From Sclerotiophoma versabilis (Eukaryota; Ascomycota; Dothideomycetes; Pleosporales; Didymellaceae): DNA of 64,000 bases. A program made the position numbers and the translations under genes. The stretch covers positions 186,001 to 250,000 of the forward strand of contig JAAROD010000080.1 of NCBI GenBank assembly GCA_012274445.1, written 5' to 3'. Below, in pieces: positions 54,483 to 64,000 of the stretch; position 1 is the stretch's first letter, and each line of letters begins with the position of its first letter. The notes beneath the pieces are model-generated. The model saw nothing but the letters and a program-made list of their open reading frames with translations. It was not told the DNA's origin and searched no databases.

Positions 54483-54922
54483 GGAATTATTTTCAGTCCA
54501 ACGGTTAGCATCGTTGGACATGCATGATCGGCGTTTAGAAAAAGTTAGCATGTCGTTTTAAGAGCGGTACCTACTCAAATGGAACATCTGGCCGAAGATA
54601 TCTTTTGTGCACACTCATTATACGCTTGTTGTGTGGTAGAGAAGTAACGTCAATATCTTGTTCGATGCAGTTACACCTTCTTGGTGGACGAATTGACCGC
54701 CTGCACCTTCCCAGGTCCTCGAGTCGATTTCACCATGTATCCACTCCATGTCTTCAGGCGCCTCACTGTTACCTACACCGACATTTATCCCTACTCTGCC
54801 TGCAATCTCGTGCGCTTCGCAATCCTTCTCAACCACTTGCTCTTCTACAGTCACCAATCCCTTCACCGATCAGATCCTCCTCCGAAAGCGAGCAGCACTA
54901 GAAATCGAAAGAACAAACACTA
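54483..54922. other. Promoter of the GH81 gene
   Basis: 440 bases between two genes on the same strand; contains the UTP14 3' end and the promoter and C-rich leader of the glucanase gene. Confidence 0.5.
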
Positions 54923-57380
54923 ATGAGCATCAAGCGATCAAAGAAGCGGGATTCTGTCATCTCCATTTCCTCAAGCGCGGCGGGCGAAGCAAAAAAAGCC
55001 CCACGCGCGTGGCGTGGTTATTGCAGAGACATTCTCGGTCTTTTCGGCTACAGAACAATCACAGCAGCGACGAGTGACGACGCACCGCCGGACAATATCT
55101 TCAGACCCATCCAGACGGACGATATCTTACCTCAGATACCGATTAGCAATCACCACCCCGTTCCCAGAACAGGTATTGAGGACAGTGACCTACGTGCTTT
55201 GCACACCAACAGCTTCTACGCCAACACGTTTCTTGGGGAACAGAACCAACCTGTCTGGACATATCCATATTCGATCTGGTGGGGTAAGGGATCACAGGAC
55301 TCAGGCACACTGCAGACATGGGGGATGAACATTGGGCACGTGGAGGAGATGGATCTGCAATATGGACTGGGAGAACCTCCAAAAGTAAAATATAGCGAAC
55401 TTATCGAGCTATCTGTTGCTGACTTCCATGTGCAGGGTTTCAGCAGTCCTCGCAAGCAGTCCATTATTTTGTCAGCGGCCGAGCTTGATTCCCAGACAAG
55501 CTTGAGTACTGACACCCATCTACCCTTCTCGGTGAATATCAATCTCAACACACGTTCATCTTCAAATGAGCCGAAGATTAGCTTCCCGGTAGTACAAGGC
55601 ATGGCCTTTGTCACTGCTGAATACAGGAACGCAAAGCCCATGGTACAGACCGGCGGACGCGGTTTCAGCGAGGTCAATAAACCAGTCATGCTCGGGAAGA
55701 CAGCCAAATACCGGGTTAAAGATTTCGACGGCAGAGATTGGCTTGTATACGTCAACCCATTGTCAAGTATCTGGTATGATACTGGCGCCTTCATCAAGAT
55801 AGATGTCAGTACACTCTTGGGCCCACCAGCTTTTCAAGGCACCATCCAAGTGGCGAGAAACCCAATGGGTGCCAAAGGAGAGGCAATCTACGACAGGGCT
55901 GTCGGCGCGTTTGTTTGCGGGGCAAAACTCACTGCTGTTGTAAACGAGGCGAGAGCTACGTATGGGTTCAGCTATACGAAGATTGGAACCTCACCGTTGC
56001 TGATGTTTGCCTTGCCGCATCACATCCAGTCTCTCGATCCGGATCTGAGGTGGCAAGTCACTGATCTGCAATTGCGAACATCAACAAAAGGCATGGCGAC
56101 GGCTGTGTGGGCAGAAAAGCTATCCTTTATCGAGACCAACCTTCCAGCCACCATGTCCTTTGGGCCTTGGAGCCCTACCATGAGCGCTAATGCAAAGATA
56201 CGCTATCCGCCTGATATTCTTGCATTCATCAGTTCGATCGCAGAGCGTGACCTACGGCGAGCCATGACTGAGCGAATACCACCAGACTCGTACTACTACG
56301 CAGGCAAGGCACTTGCCAAATTTGCGACTCTTGTCTGGATCGTCAAAGACGTATTGGGCAACAACGAAGTTGCCAGTGCTGGTCTTGCAAAGCTCAAACA
56401 GGAGATGGGGAGGTATGTTGATAACGAGCAGAGGTACCCTCTCTACTACGATAACAGCTGGAAGGGAGTTGTCTCTAATGCTGGATTCAATAACCCGGTT
56501 GCCGACTTTGGAAACACGTATTACAACGACCACCATTTCCACTTTGGCTACTTTGTGTATACAGCGGCAGTCATCGGGCACTTGGAGCCCGGGTGGGTGA
56601 GCCAAGGGCAGAACAAAGCGTGGACGAACATGCTGGTCAAAGACTTTGCCGAGAGCGACTACAATGGTAGGGACTACCCTTTTCAACGCAGCTTCGACTG
56701 GTGGCACGGCCACAGCTGGGCAAAGGGCTTGTTCGAAAGCGCAGACGGGAAGGACCAAGAGAGTACAAGTGAAGACGGGTTCGCAAGTTATGCAGTGAAG
56801 ATGTGGGGCAAAGTCGTTGGTGACGTTAACATGGAGAAGCGAGGCATGTCACATCACGCTCGCGAGCGCCCTTCCATACGAAGCCAGACTGACTCGAACA
56901 GGCAACCTCATGCTCGCACTCCAGGCCCGCTCCTTCAACACCTACTTCTACCTCCTCAGCTCCTCCACCAACCAACCCCCGCGCTTTATCGCGAACAAAA
57001 TTACCGGCATTTTGTTTGAGAACAAAGTAGATTATCAAACTTACTTCAGCGATACGCCCGCCCATATCCACGGTATCCACATGGTCCCGCTCAATCCCTC
57101 GAGCTCCTACCTCCGCCCCCGGTCTTTCGTCAAGGAGGAATGGGACACCTTCTTCAGCAACGGGCGGGCGGTGAAAGACGGCGCAGGTGGTGTGGAAGGC
57201 GGGTGGAGGGGGATACTGCACGCGAACCTGGCGCTGTTGGATGCAAAGGAGAGTTACAAGTTCTTCAGGGACGGAGTGGGCGGGTACTGGGACGAAGGGT
57301 GGACTGATGGCGGGGCGAGTCGGACGTGGTATCTCGTCTGGGCGGCCGGGTTGGCAGAGCTTGCGAAGAGCGGGAGGTAG
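54923..57380 (+). CDS. GH81 endo-1,3-beta-glucanase, intracellular type
   Basis: Inverting endo-beta-1,3-glucanase of glycoside hydrolase family 81 (Eng1/Eng2/Acf2 group), which cuts beta-1,3-glucan of the cell wall. Exons 54923-56843 and 56902-57380 give 799 residues. The 58-nt intron starts with GC (GCATGT), has CTGAC near its end and ends in CAG; splicing joins EKR-GNLMLALQARSFN, which keeps the family pattern. Motifs: LHTNSFYANTFLG and PVWTYPYSIWW near the start, YYNDHHFHFGYFVYTAAVIG, DYPFQRSFDWWHGHSWAKGL and DQESTSEDGFASYAVKMWG, where the acidic catalytic residues lie. No signal peptide or membrane segment; the N-terminus is basic, so this is the non-secreted Eng2/Acf2 kind. Confidence 0.92.
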
Positions 57381-58740
57381 TGGGGATGGATTTTGTTCTT
57401 TGCTCCTCTTTCTTGTTTATCATGTCTCTATGCGGATTTCCACTGTCGCTTAAAAGCTTGTCCAAACGATTTTATATCTCAGGGGTGCTGCAGATCAAGC
57501 TGCATTCTAGTGTGTGTATGTGTTGGGTTTCAATGTTTGCACTGTGGGCGGCTTGTTTGTTGCACAACATCCATCGAACATGGTGTGCAGGAGGAGTAGT
57601 GTTGTGACGAACGTGGAGAGTGCAGGCTTTCAAGATGGTGAGATGTAGGACGTACTGTCTGCAGCCCACCTACTATATGTACAACGTTGCCTGATATGGT
57701 GTAGAAGTGACTGCACGTGTCCTTGGCCAGGGCGTGGTTTTACGTTCCTGTCTCGAGGCCATGACGTCGTTCGGAATGCTCGGTGTCCCTCATGGCCGTG
57801 CTGTTGACGCGACGAGTATACAGGCGTCGCGCTCGCTCTTGCACTTGCCAGACGCCGCCGTCCGCCGTGGCACACCAGGGCTCGGGCATTCTTCCACCGG
57901 CGACGCTCGCGACCAGCGCCGAGCACCGAGCAGGCCCTTGCAGGAGCATGTGTAAGCTGCAAGATGGGAATAGCCCGGGCCAATGCAGCTGATCGGTGGA
58001 CGGGGGAGGCAGTGTGCTGGAGGAAGTCGCCGGATGAAGGTGTCGAGCATCATGACCAGCCTTGGCGTCGGCGGCTGCTGAGCGAGCCATCTGCGCTGGC
58101 ACGATGCAGGCGTTTCACGGTGGTTGGTGGTCTCGCTAGCGGCTGCTCGCGGGGCCGTGCGTTGGGTGATCGACGCACGAGATTGGGCCTGCTTCGAGAC
58201 CGGCAAATGCTTGGCACGATGACGCTGGGCATCTCGTGCTCCACCACCCGGGCAGGGCATTGTTGGTGACGTCGGGACAAGCAGCGCACCAGGCGGCGGC
58301 GCGAATGCTTGCGCTGGGTAGCCAAGTTGCGCAGTGCTTCGTGCGCGGCGTCCATGTCTTCAGAGCATTACCCGCTGTTCTGCAACGGCGCCAGGGGCAG
58401 GTGGAGCTATGTCTCCCGCGGTGGGCGCCGGGTCAAGCTTGGTTTGGGGCAGTGCAGCAAGCTTGCCGGCAGTCCCAGCCATCTCGCGTTGCCGTCATCA
58501 GCAAACGCTGTCACGACGCTTGCTGCGCCCTCTCACCCCTCACGCTATCGCACTCGAGTTCTCTCAACCGTACTTTTCGCGCAGTCTGATTGCCCAGATC
58601 TGCAGTCAATTGATATCGTCCCGCATCCACACCTGCCTGCTACAGCAGCCAAACCAAGCAGCGCGTCTGAAACGCTCATATACCAGCTAGCCACGCCCGC
58701 ACTCGTGGGCCTTTTGACATCTGCGCCCATCGCACAGCAA
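57381..58740. other. GC-rich gap upstream of the Ca2+/H+ exchanger
   Basis: 1.36 kb without a convincing gene. Frames on both strands are open by GC-richness only (57790-58260 minus, 58309-58743 plus). The last part should be the promoter and leader of the exchanger gene. Confidence 0.45.
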
Positions 58741-60381
58741 TGAGTGAGTCCTGCAATCGACCGTGACCCTGAGCAAGCTGTCCGCATTCGGTGTGCCGGC
58801 TGCGTCGCCCCTCTTGTCTTGGAACGCTGCACCCTCCAACACGTACCCGCCTCACCTCCGCGACCCTGTGACCTGTCGCCCGTCACTTCTGGACGCCAGG
58901 CGCAGCAGCACCGCTACCTCCCGTCGCCGTCGCCGCCCTCGTTCGATAGCACAACTTACTCGGCCCCTCTTGGCTAATCGGGACTTGGCAGAAAACATAA
59001 AGCGCGACTTCAACCGCCTCGGTCGCCACGGCAGCACTCGTTCCTTCAGCGAACCGACCATGCCGCAACCCCAGAATGGCTCGACTGAGCACACGCCGCT
59101 GATAGGCACCACCCGGCCTGATGAGTCTGCCTTCACCAGACTGCCCAAGCACGCCCTGCACCTGGTGTATGCCACCCTGGTCAGCAACTATGTCAACGTC
59201 TTCCTCATCTTCGTGCCCATTGGCATCATCGCCGGCGCCCTCAACTGGAACCCCACCGCCGTCTTCATCCTGAACTTCATCGCCATCATCCCGCTCGCCG
59301 CCCTGCTCTCCTTCGCCACCGAAGAGCTCTCTGCCAAGCTCGGCCAGACGCTGGGTGGTCTCATGAACGCCACCTTTGGCAATGCCGTCGAGCTGATTGT
59401 CAGCATCGTTGCCCTCAAGCAGGGCGAGATCCGCATCGTCCAGGCCAGCATGCTGGGTAGCATCCTCTCCAACATCCTGCTTGTGCTCGGCTGCTGCTTC
59501 TTGGCCGGTGGCATCCGCGAGCAGGAGCGCAGCTTCAACGAGACGGTCGCATCCACCATGTCCTCGCTCATGGCCGTCGCATCCGCCTCGCTGATCATCC
59601 CTGCCACCCTCTACGCCACCATCTCAGGCGACAAGCAGAACGGCGGCACCCACGAGGCCGAGAAGAACGTTCTGCTCCTGTCCCACGGCACCTCGATCAT
59701 CCTCCTCATTCTGTACATCCTCTACCTGTACTTCCAGCTGTACTCCCACCACGCCCTCTTCGCCGATGTCGAGAACCAGGAGGGTGGAGACGATGAGCAC
59801 CAGGACGGCCAGATCCTGTCCCCTGTCGCTGCCGGTGTCGCCCTCGTCCTCGTCACCGTCCTGGTCGCCGTCTGCGCCGAATACCTCGTCGATAGCATCG
59901 ACTCCATCGTCGAGTCTGCCCACATCAGCAAGACCTTTGTCGGTTTGATCCTCATCCCTATTGTCGGAAACGCCGCCGAGCACGTCACCGCCGTCGTCGT
60001 CGCATACAAGGGCAAGATGGACCTGGCCATCAACGTCGCAATCGGCAGCTCCATGCAGATCGCCCTCTTCGTCACACCCTTCCTTGTCATCCTTGGCTGG
60101 ATCATGGGCCAGCCCATGACTCTGCACTTCCAGGGCTTTGAGACCATCATCTTCTTCATCTCCGTCCTGATCGTCAACTACCTCATCCAGGACGGAAAGA
60201 GCAACTACCTCGAGGGCGCCATGTGTCTGGGAACGTGAGTACTGCAATTCGCACAACCCTGACTTACGCTAATCGTCACAGCTACGCTATTATCGCGCTT
60301 GCGTTCTACATCTACCCTGACAACGTTCAGGGCGATCCTACCGGTAACGGTCTGGTTCAGAGATTCTTTGCCACCAGCTAA
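58741..60381 (+). CDS. VCX1: Vacuolar Ca2+/H+ exchanger (CAX family)
   Basis: Antiporter of the CAX family that loads Ca2+ into the vacuole against protons. The body (58950-60234) plus last exon 60282-60381 is sure. Both repeats show the cation-binding motifs: GGLMNATFGNAVELIVSIVA and IPIVGNAAEHVTAVVVAYKG; an acidic loop (DVENQEGGDDEHQD) lies between them, and eleven helices are expected. The first in-frame ATG inside the body is at 59060, but the preceding residues (TRPLLANRDLAENIKRDFNR) look conserved. A 4-nt first exon 58741-58744 (ATGA) with a 205-nt intron (GTGAGT to GATAG) restores them and gives 462 residues. That first exon is a proposal. Family assignment is firm. Confidence 0.88.
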
Positions 60382-60726
60382 GAGCTGTGCAGTCAAACCC
60401 CAACCTCCGCACCCACAACCTCCAGCCTTCTGAGGAAGGTTCGAATCGAAATGAAACATAAGCGCCCGTAGGCTGGCGTCATCTTTGTTTCCCTTTGTAC
60501 ATCTTCTTGGATACCGGTTCGATCTGAAACGACGAACTCCTTGTTTCCTGTGTCGTGTTTTTTTTTCCTTGCTTTTCTTTGTATGCGGTAATCCAGAGCC
60601 CGACGGTCCGGCGTTGGGAGAAGCTGGGCACTTCCGATCCGGCGGTAAAAGAAAAAGCGACGCTCTAGCTTGGGGATAGCAGTGCATCCAAAGCAGAGAC
60701 GAGCGGACATCTAGATGTAAGATAGA

Positions 60727-60753
60727 TAAGTAAGCAAGTAAGCAAGCAAGCAA
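60727..60753. repeat. TAAG/CAAG tetranucleotide run
   Basis: Mixed TAAG and CAAG units, about seven in a row, shortly after the end of the exchanger gene. Confidence 0.8.
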
Positions 60754-60812
60754 TATCAACGTGGAAAAATATTCGTAAATATGCTTTCTTCAGAAATGCG
60801 AAATCATCTACA

Positions 60813-60870
60813 CTGTAAATGTAAGCATAAATGTAAGTATAAATGTAAATGTAAATGTGGAATGTAAATG
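60813..60870. repeat. AAATGT minisatellite
   Basis: Degenerate hexamer array of AAATGT / AAGTAT-type units, about nine copies. Confidence 0.8.
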
Positions 60871-60883
60871 CATGTGCCACACA

Positions 60884-60924
60884 AATGTGGCAGTGGCAGT
60901 GGGAGTGGGAGTGGCAGTGGCTGC
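60884..60924. repeat. GTGGCA/GTGGGA hexamer array
   Basis: About six units of GTGGCA and GTGGGA in a row, directly following the AAATGT array. Confidence 0.75.
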
Positions 60925-61107
60925 CCTTTTAAGCTTTCAAGCAAACCCTTCGAGTGGGGGGGGAGAGGGGGGTCGGGGCACATCGATTTTGGGGGCCGCC
61001 CCACTCCCTCCCCTCCCATCCCATCCCGGCCCTGGATGTCACGGCATCGTTTGTGCGTGGCTTGTTCTGCCGAACTTCCGTGATCTACCCCTCTGTGCGC
61101 TGTTTTG

Positions 61108-61219
61108 TCTGGAACTTTTCATCTAGAACTTTTCATCTGGAACTTTTCATCTAGAACTTTTCATCTGGAACTTTTCATCTAGAACTTTTCATCTGGAACT
61201 TTTCATCGGGTACTTTTCA
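61108..61219. repeat. 14-bp tandem repeat, 8 units
   Basis: Eight units of TCTRGAACTTTTCA. The fourth base alternates strictly G and A in the first seven units, so the array is also a 28-bp higher-order repeat; unit eight is TCGGGTACTTTTCA. Each unit contains the short inverted pair GAA-CTT-TTC. Confidence 0.9.
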
Positions 61220-61226
61220 TCTATAG

Positions 61227-61229
<3 letters not shown>

Positions 61230-61266
<37 letters not shown>
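61230..61266. repeat. Poly-T run, 37 bases
   Basis: Uninterrupted T from 61230 to 61266, right after the 14-bp array. Length may be affected by assembly or sequencing error. Confidence 0.9.
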
Positions 61267-61267
<1 letters not shown>

Positions 61268-61318
61268 GAGTTTCTGCGTGTGTGTTTTGTTGTGCTGTGT
61301 TTTGCTTGTTGTGCCTCA

Positions 61319-61346
61319 TACAACAACAACAACAACACCAACAACA
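61319..61346. repeat. CAA trinucleotide repeat
   Basis: About nine CAA-type units with one CCA interruption. Confidence 0.8.
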
Positions 61347-61495
61347 CACTGCGCTGTACATATATATATGTTATGTATATATGCTGTACATAACATATGC
61401 TATACACGTGTTATACATACACACATGTTACTTTCTTAAACTTGTTTTATTCATATTGACTTGCTCTGATAGATGATGGGTTTTTCTATATAGAT

Positions 61496-61586
61496 GCTTC
61501 GTGGATGACAGCTTCGTGGATGACAGCTTCATGGATGATAGCTTTACTACATAGCTGCTCGATGGATGACAGCTTCATGCATGACA
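61496..61586. repeat. 15-bp repeat GCTTCGTGGATGACA
   Basis: Two perfect units (61496-61525), one with three changes (61526-61540), a spacer and a further related unit at about 61572-61586. Confidence 0.8.
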
Positions 61587-61764
61587 GAACTAATGCAGAT
61601 GCTGCGCTGGACTTGATTCGAGATGCTGCAGATGAATCTCCATGCCACACTTGACCTCCACGCAGCGCGCTGGGTGTGAAGGATTAAAGGACCCTAATGC
61701 TGATGTTATGTTGTTCTTGCATCTACGTCGATTGCGCTGCGAAGACTTTTTTTCTCGTACTCTG

Positions 61765-61808
61765 CAGGTCTGCGTATACTGGTAACTCAGGTCTGCGTAC
61801 TGGTAACA
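61765..61808. repeat. Imperfect 22-bp direct repeat
   Basis: CAGGTCTGCGTATACTGGTAAC is followed at once by TCAGGTCTGCGTACTGGTAAC, two imperfect copies of one 21-22-bp unit. Confidence 0.75.
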
Positions 61809-64000
61809 GCCGCTGCACATAGCTTATGATTGGGACGATCTTGCTCTTTGTTTGTTTCATGTTCTTGCACGCCGGGATAGGGATTAAGTGCTGGACTACG
61901 AGCTGAGGTTGTGGAGAGAGTAATCAGGGTGGGGGTGGCGCTTTTCCGCTCTGTATATCTGGACTTGTGTGGATGTCTCTTGTGGATGTCTTTTGTGCAT
62001 GGTGAAGATTCGTCAGCTTTGTTACGGTAAAACGGTTCGTCCTTATAATGGTATTGTGGAACCGTGGCATGTTTTAATATAACGTCCTCTTACTGTTTGT
62101 GTATGCCAGTTTTCTTTGGAATGAGACGTGGAAGTGAGATACGTTCTACAATCCTCGGTCAATCTTCCACGCACTTGACCACCGCCGCACTTGTCCTCTG
62201 TCTGCCGTGTGCCGTGTGCCATCTCGCCTCCAATCTCGAAGTTGCGCGGCTTTGACGCTATCTTGCCTCCCCGTGGGGCTGCTGCATGCATCTGCACTCC
62301 GCTCAACAGCGCGAACGACATGTCTCGTGTTGATCGTGCTCTCAAGAAGCGCGTGTCATCCTGACTGCGGTCGTACTGGGACCCAAGAGGAGGCTTTGGA
62401 GACTGCGATACAATGCTTGCCCATTCGACCTGTCTGGCCGTTCTGGATATTCACATTGTGCCAGAGGTTTATCAGCCGTGGCCAGCAACGAGCACGTTAC
62501 GTGACGGGTTGCAGAACGAAATGTTTCCGCAACTTTGAGGCGTAGTGCGGATGCACAGCGTGCATTTGTAAGCGGACTACGATCTCGAGTATCGGGCCAT
62601 GATGTTCGGATGTGTGCATATGCGATGGTGGGTCCTGGGGCCTGTCCTCGAAAATGGGGGGATTGAATAGGGTTAGAGGGGTACTTAGTAGGTGGTGGAG
62701 GGCGCTCAACACCATGTTGATGGGCGGGAAGATCTGGGGTGTTGGTGAATGGGGAAAACCTGGTTTACTTTTGCAAGGGACAAAACTGAGGAAACTCTTG
62801 AGAGTGACGAATGGTTACCCTTCGCGTTGGACGAGCTCATGGCTCAGGTGTTAGCACGACTGTAGAACGGAGTTTCTTGTTCTCTGTTCAGAGCGTAACA
62901 AGAAGGATTGTTTCAGGAAAGGCAGACTCGTCTCGAGGAGCGTGGATGTCACAGATCAGAGACAACAAGAAAGAAGTCAAAATTGACTTTCGCCGCCGAA
63001 ACAGTGGTAGTATACAGAGAACGACGGCCCACCCCATTGGTTTCCCTCACCCAGCACGAACGAGCAGGAACGGATTTGTGCATCATCAAAGTCATATAGA
63101 AAGGCTCCAGCTCCACTTTTTCTTGGCCCCACCTCTTTTCAGACTTCTCGCAGAAAATGTCCTTGTTACCAGGTACGTCAAATCTCATGCTTACTTCCGC
63201 TGGTCTCTCCTGGTTTGATGCAGTCTCTGCCGCTCTCAATTGTAATGCATCCATGAAACGGCGACGAGTTCGTTCGAGAAAGCCGAAGACGATGCTAATC
63301 GAGACGATCTTGAAACCAACTCAGGCTCGTCAAACTGGATCGATTCCGATAAACACCTTGATCAGACATGTCTCTCCAAACTGGTGCCTGGGCGTCACGC
63401 GAGTCGATCACTGTCTGCTGAAGGGCTTGGAAAATGGGAAAGCTATGTCTGCGCAGTCCTAATAGTATTAATGAGGCTAACTGTACAAATCAGGACTATT
63501 AGATTGTCAAGTTGGCAGGCGGCGGAACACGAATTTGCTGCCTGAAATACTTCAGCAAGGAGGGCACTAGGTACTGTTGGTGGAGGATCAAGGTGCCGCT
63601 GGTGTGATCTTGATGTTGAATCGGCTACTAATGTCTTTGACTTCTATGGAGCTGTTTCGCGCTCGGGAAGGCCGTCAGTACATTGATTCTTTCCATGCTG
63701 CTTTTCTCGAGCCTCGTCACTCATCGCAGAACAAGGTCTGGGATTTCAACATTCGAAAATATAGTATAGTCGAGCATAAATGGCAAGTTTCGTTCTGCCA
63801 GCTCATGTAACCGACTTCTCACCATACCTACTAGTATCGATCGCACACAGCAGCACCACACGACGGTCATGCTGACGCAATGGCAGTGACGAGGAAACAG
63901 CAGAAGCACGGGAACGTCGGGCAAATCGAGCGGAAAAGCTCTTCTGAGTCTGCAAAACGGATAGTGTATGACATGCATAAGATTTGGAAGTGCTCAGCAC

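Larger units (their letters stand above)
60382..64000. other. Repeat-rich stretch without a confident gene
   Basis: 3.6 kb. The left half holds a series of tandem repeats (listed separately). In the right half several frames look mildly coding, for example around 63240-63530 (EKAEDDANRDDLETNSGSSN) and 63577-63810, but I could not assemble a gene with start, splice sites and stop. A gene may begin here and run past the right edge. Confidence 0.4.

Noticed and set aside
57790..58260. Long minus-strand frame in the GC-rich gap
   Set aside because: Composition of a chance frame; nothing family-like and frames on other strands are equally open.
63157..63462. Possible gene starting MSLLP with an intron at 63172
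   Set aside because: Donor and acceptor exist, but the two candidate downstream frames conflict and neither gives a recognisable protein.

Overview
The window is nuclear DNA of a filamentous ascomycete (Pezizomycotina), most likely a dothideomycete. The evidence is many GT-AG introns of about 45-80 nt, a Zn2Cys6 regulator, a HET-domain gene, a C2H2/NB-ARC-type gene, families I recognise as DUF7580 and DUF6594, and a fungal multicopper oxidase. No bacterial operons, rRNA, tRNA or CRISPR were found. Gene models below were joined exon by exon by hand. In every spliced model the summed exon length is a multiple of three.

Left block (1-10.8 kb): the end of an unknown gene, then four genes that read as a small tricarboxylate cluster. 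These are a PrpF/Adi1-type aconitate isomerase, a Zn2Cys6 regulator, a mitochondrial tricarboxylate carrier and an MFS anion symporter. A worn partial duplicate of the MFS gene follows. Palindromic CCGCGG and TCC-N3-GGA sites lie in the promoters.

Allorecognition-like and accessory block (10.8-49.2 kb): a 1042-aa C2H2 finger / P-loop NTPase / zinc-ribbon protein stands head to head with a broken DUF7580 gene. Then come a histidine phosphatase, an amino-acid permease, two DUF6594 genes plus a decayed third copy with a 90-aa gene between them, a peroxisomal (AKL) FAD amine oxidase, a quinone-reductase-like enzyme converging on a multicopper oxidase, an NmrA-like protein, a frameshifted small secreted protein, and several lineage-specific Lys/Glu-rich genes (257, 519, 347 with an internal stop, and 909 aa). 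A HET-domain gene closes the block.

Conserved block (49.5-60.4 kb): COQ3, mitochondrial ribosomal protein L27/mL41, UTP14, an intracellular GH81 beta-1,3-glucanase with a GC-AG intron, and a vacuolar Ca2+/H+ exchanger. Genes are close together here and intergenic space is short.

Right end (60.4-64 kb): no confident gene, but a dense run of different tandem repeats and a 37-base poly-T.
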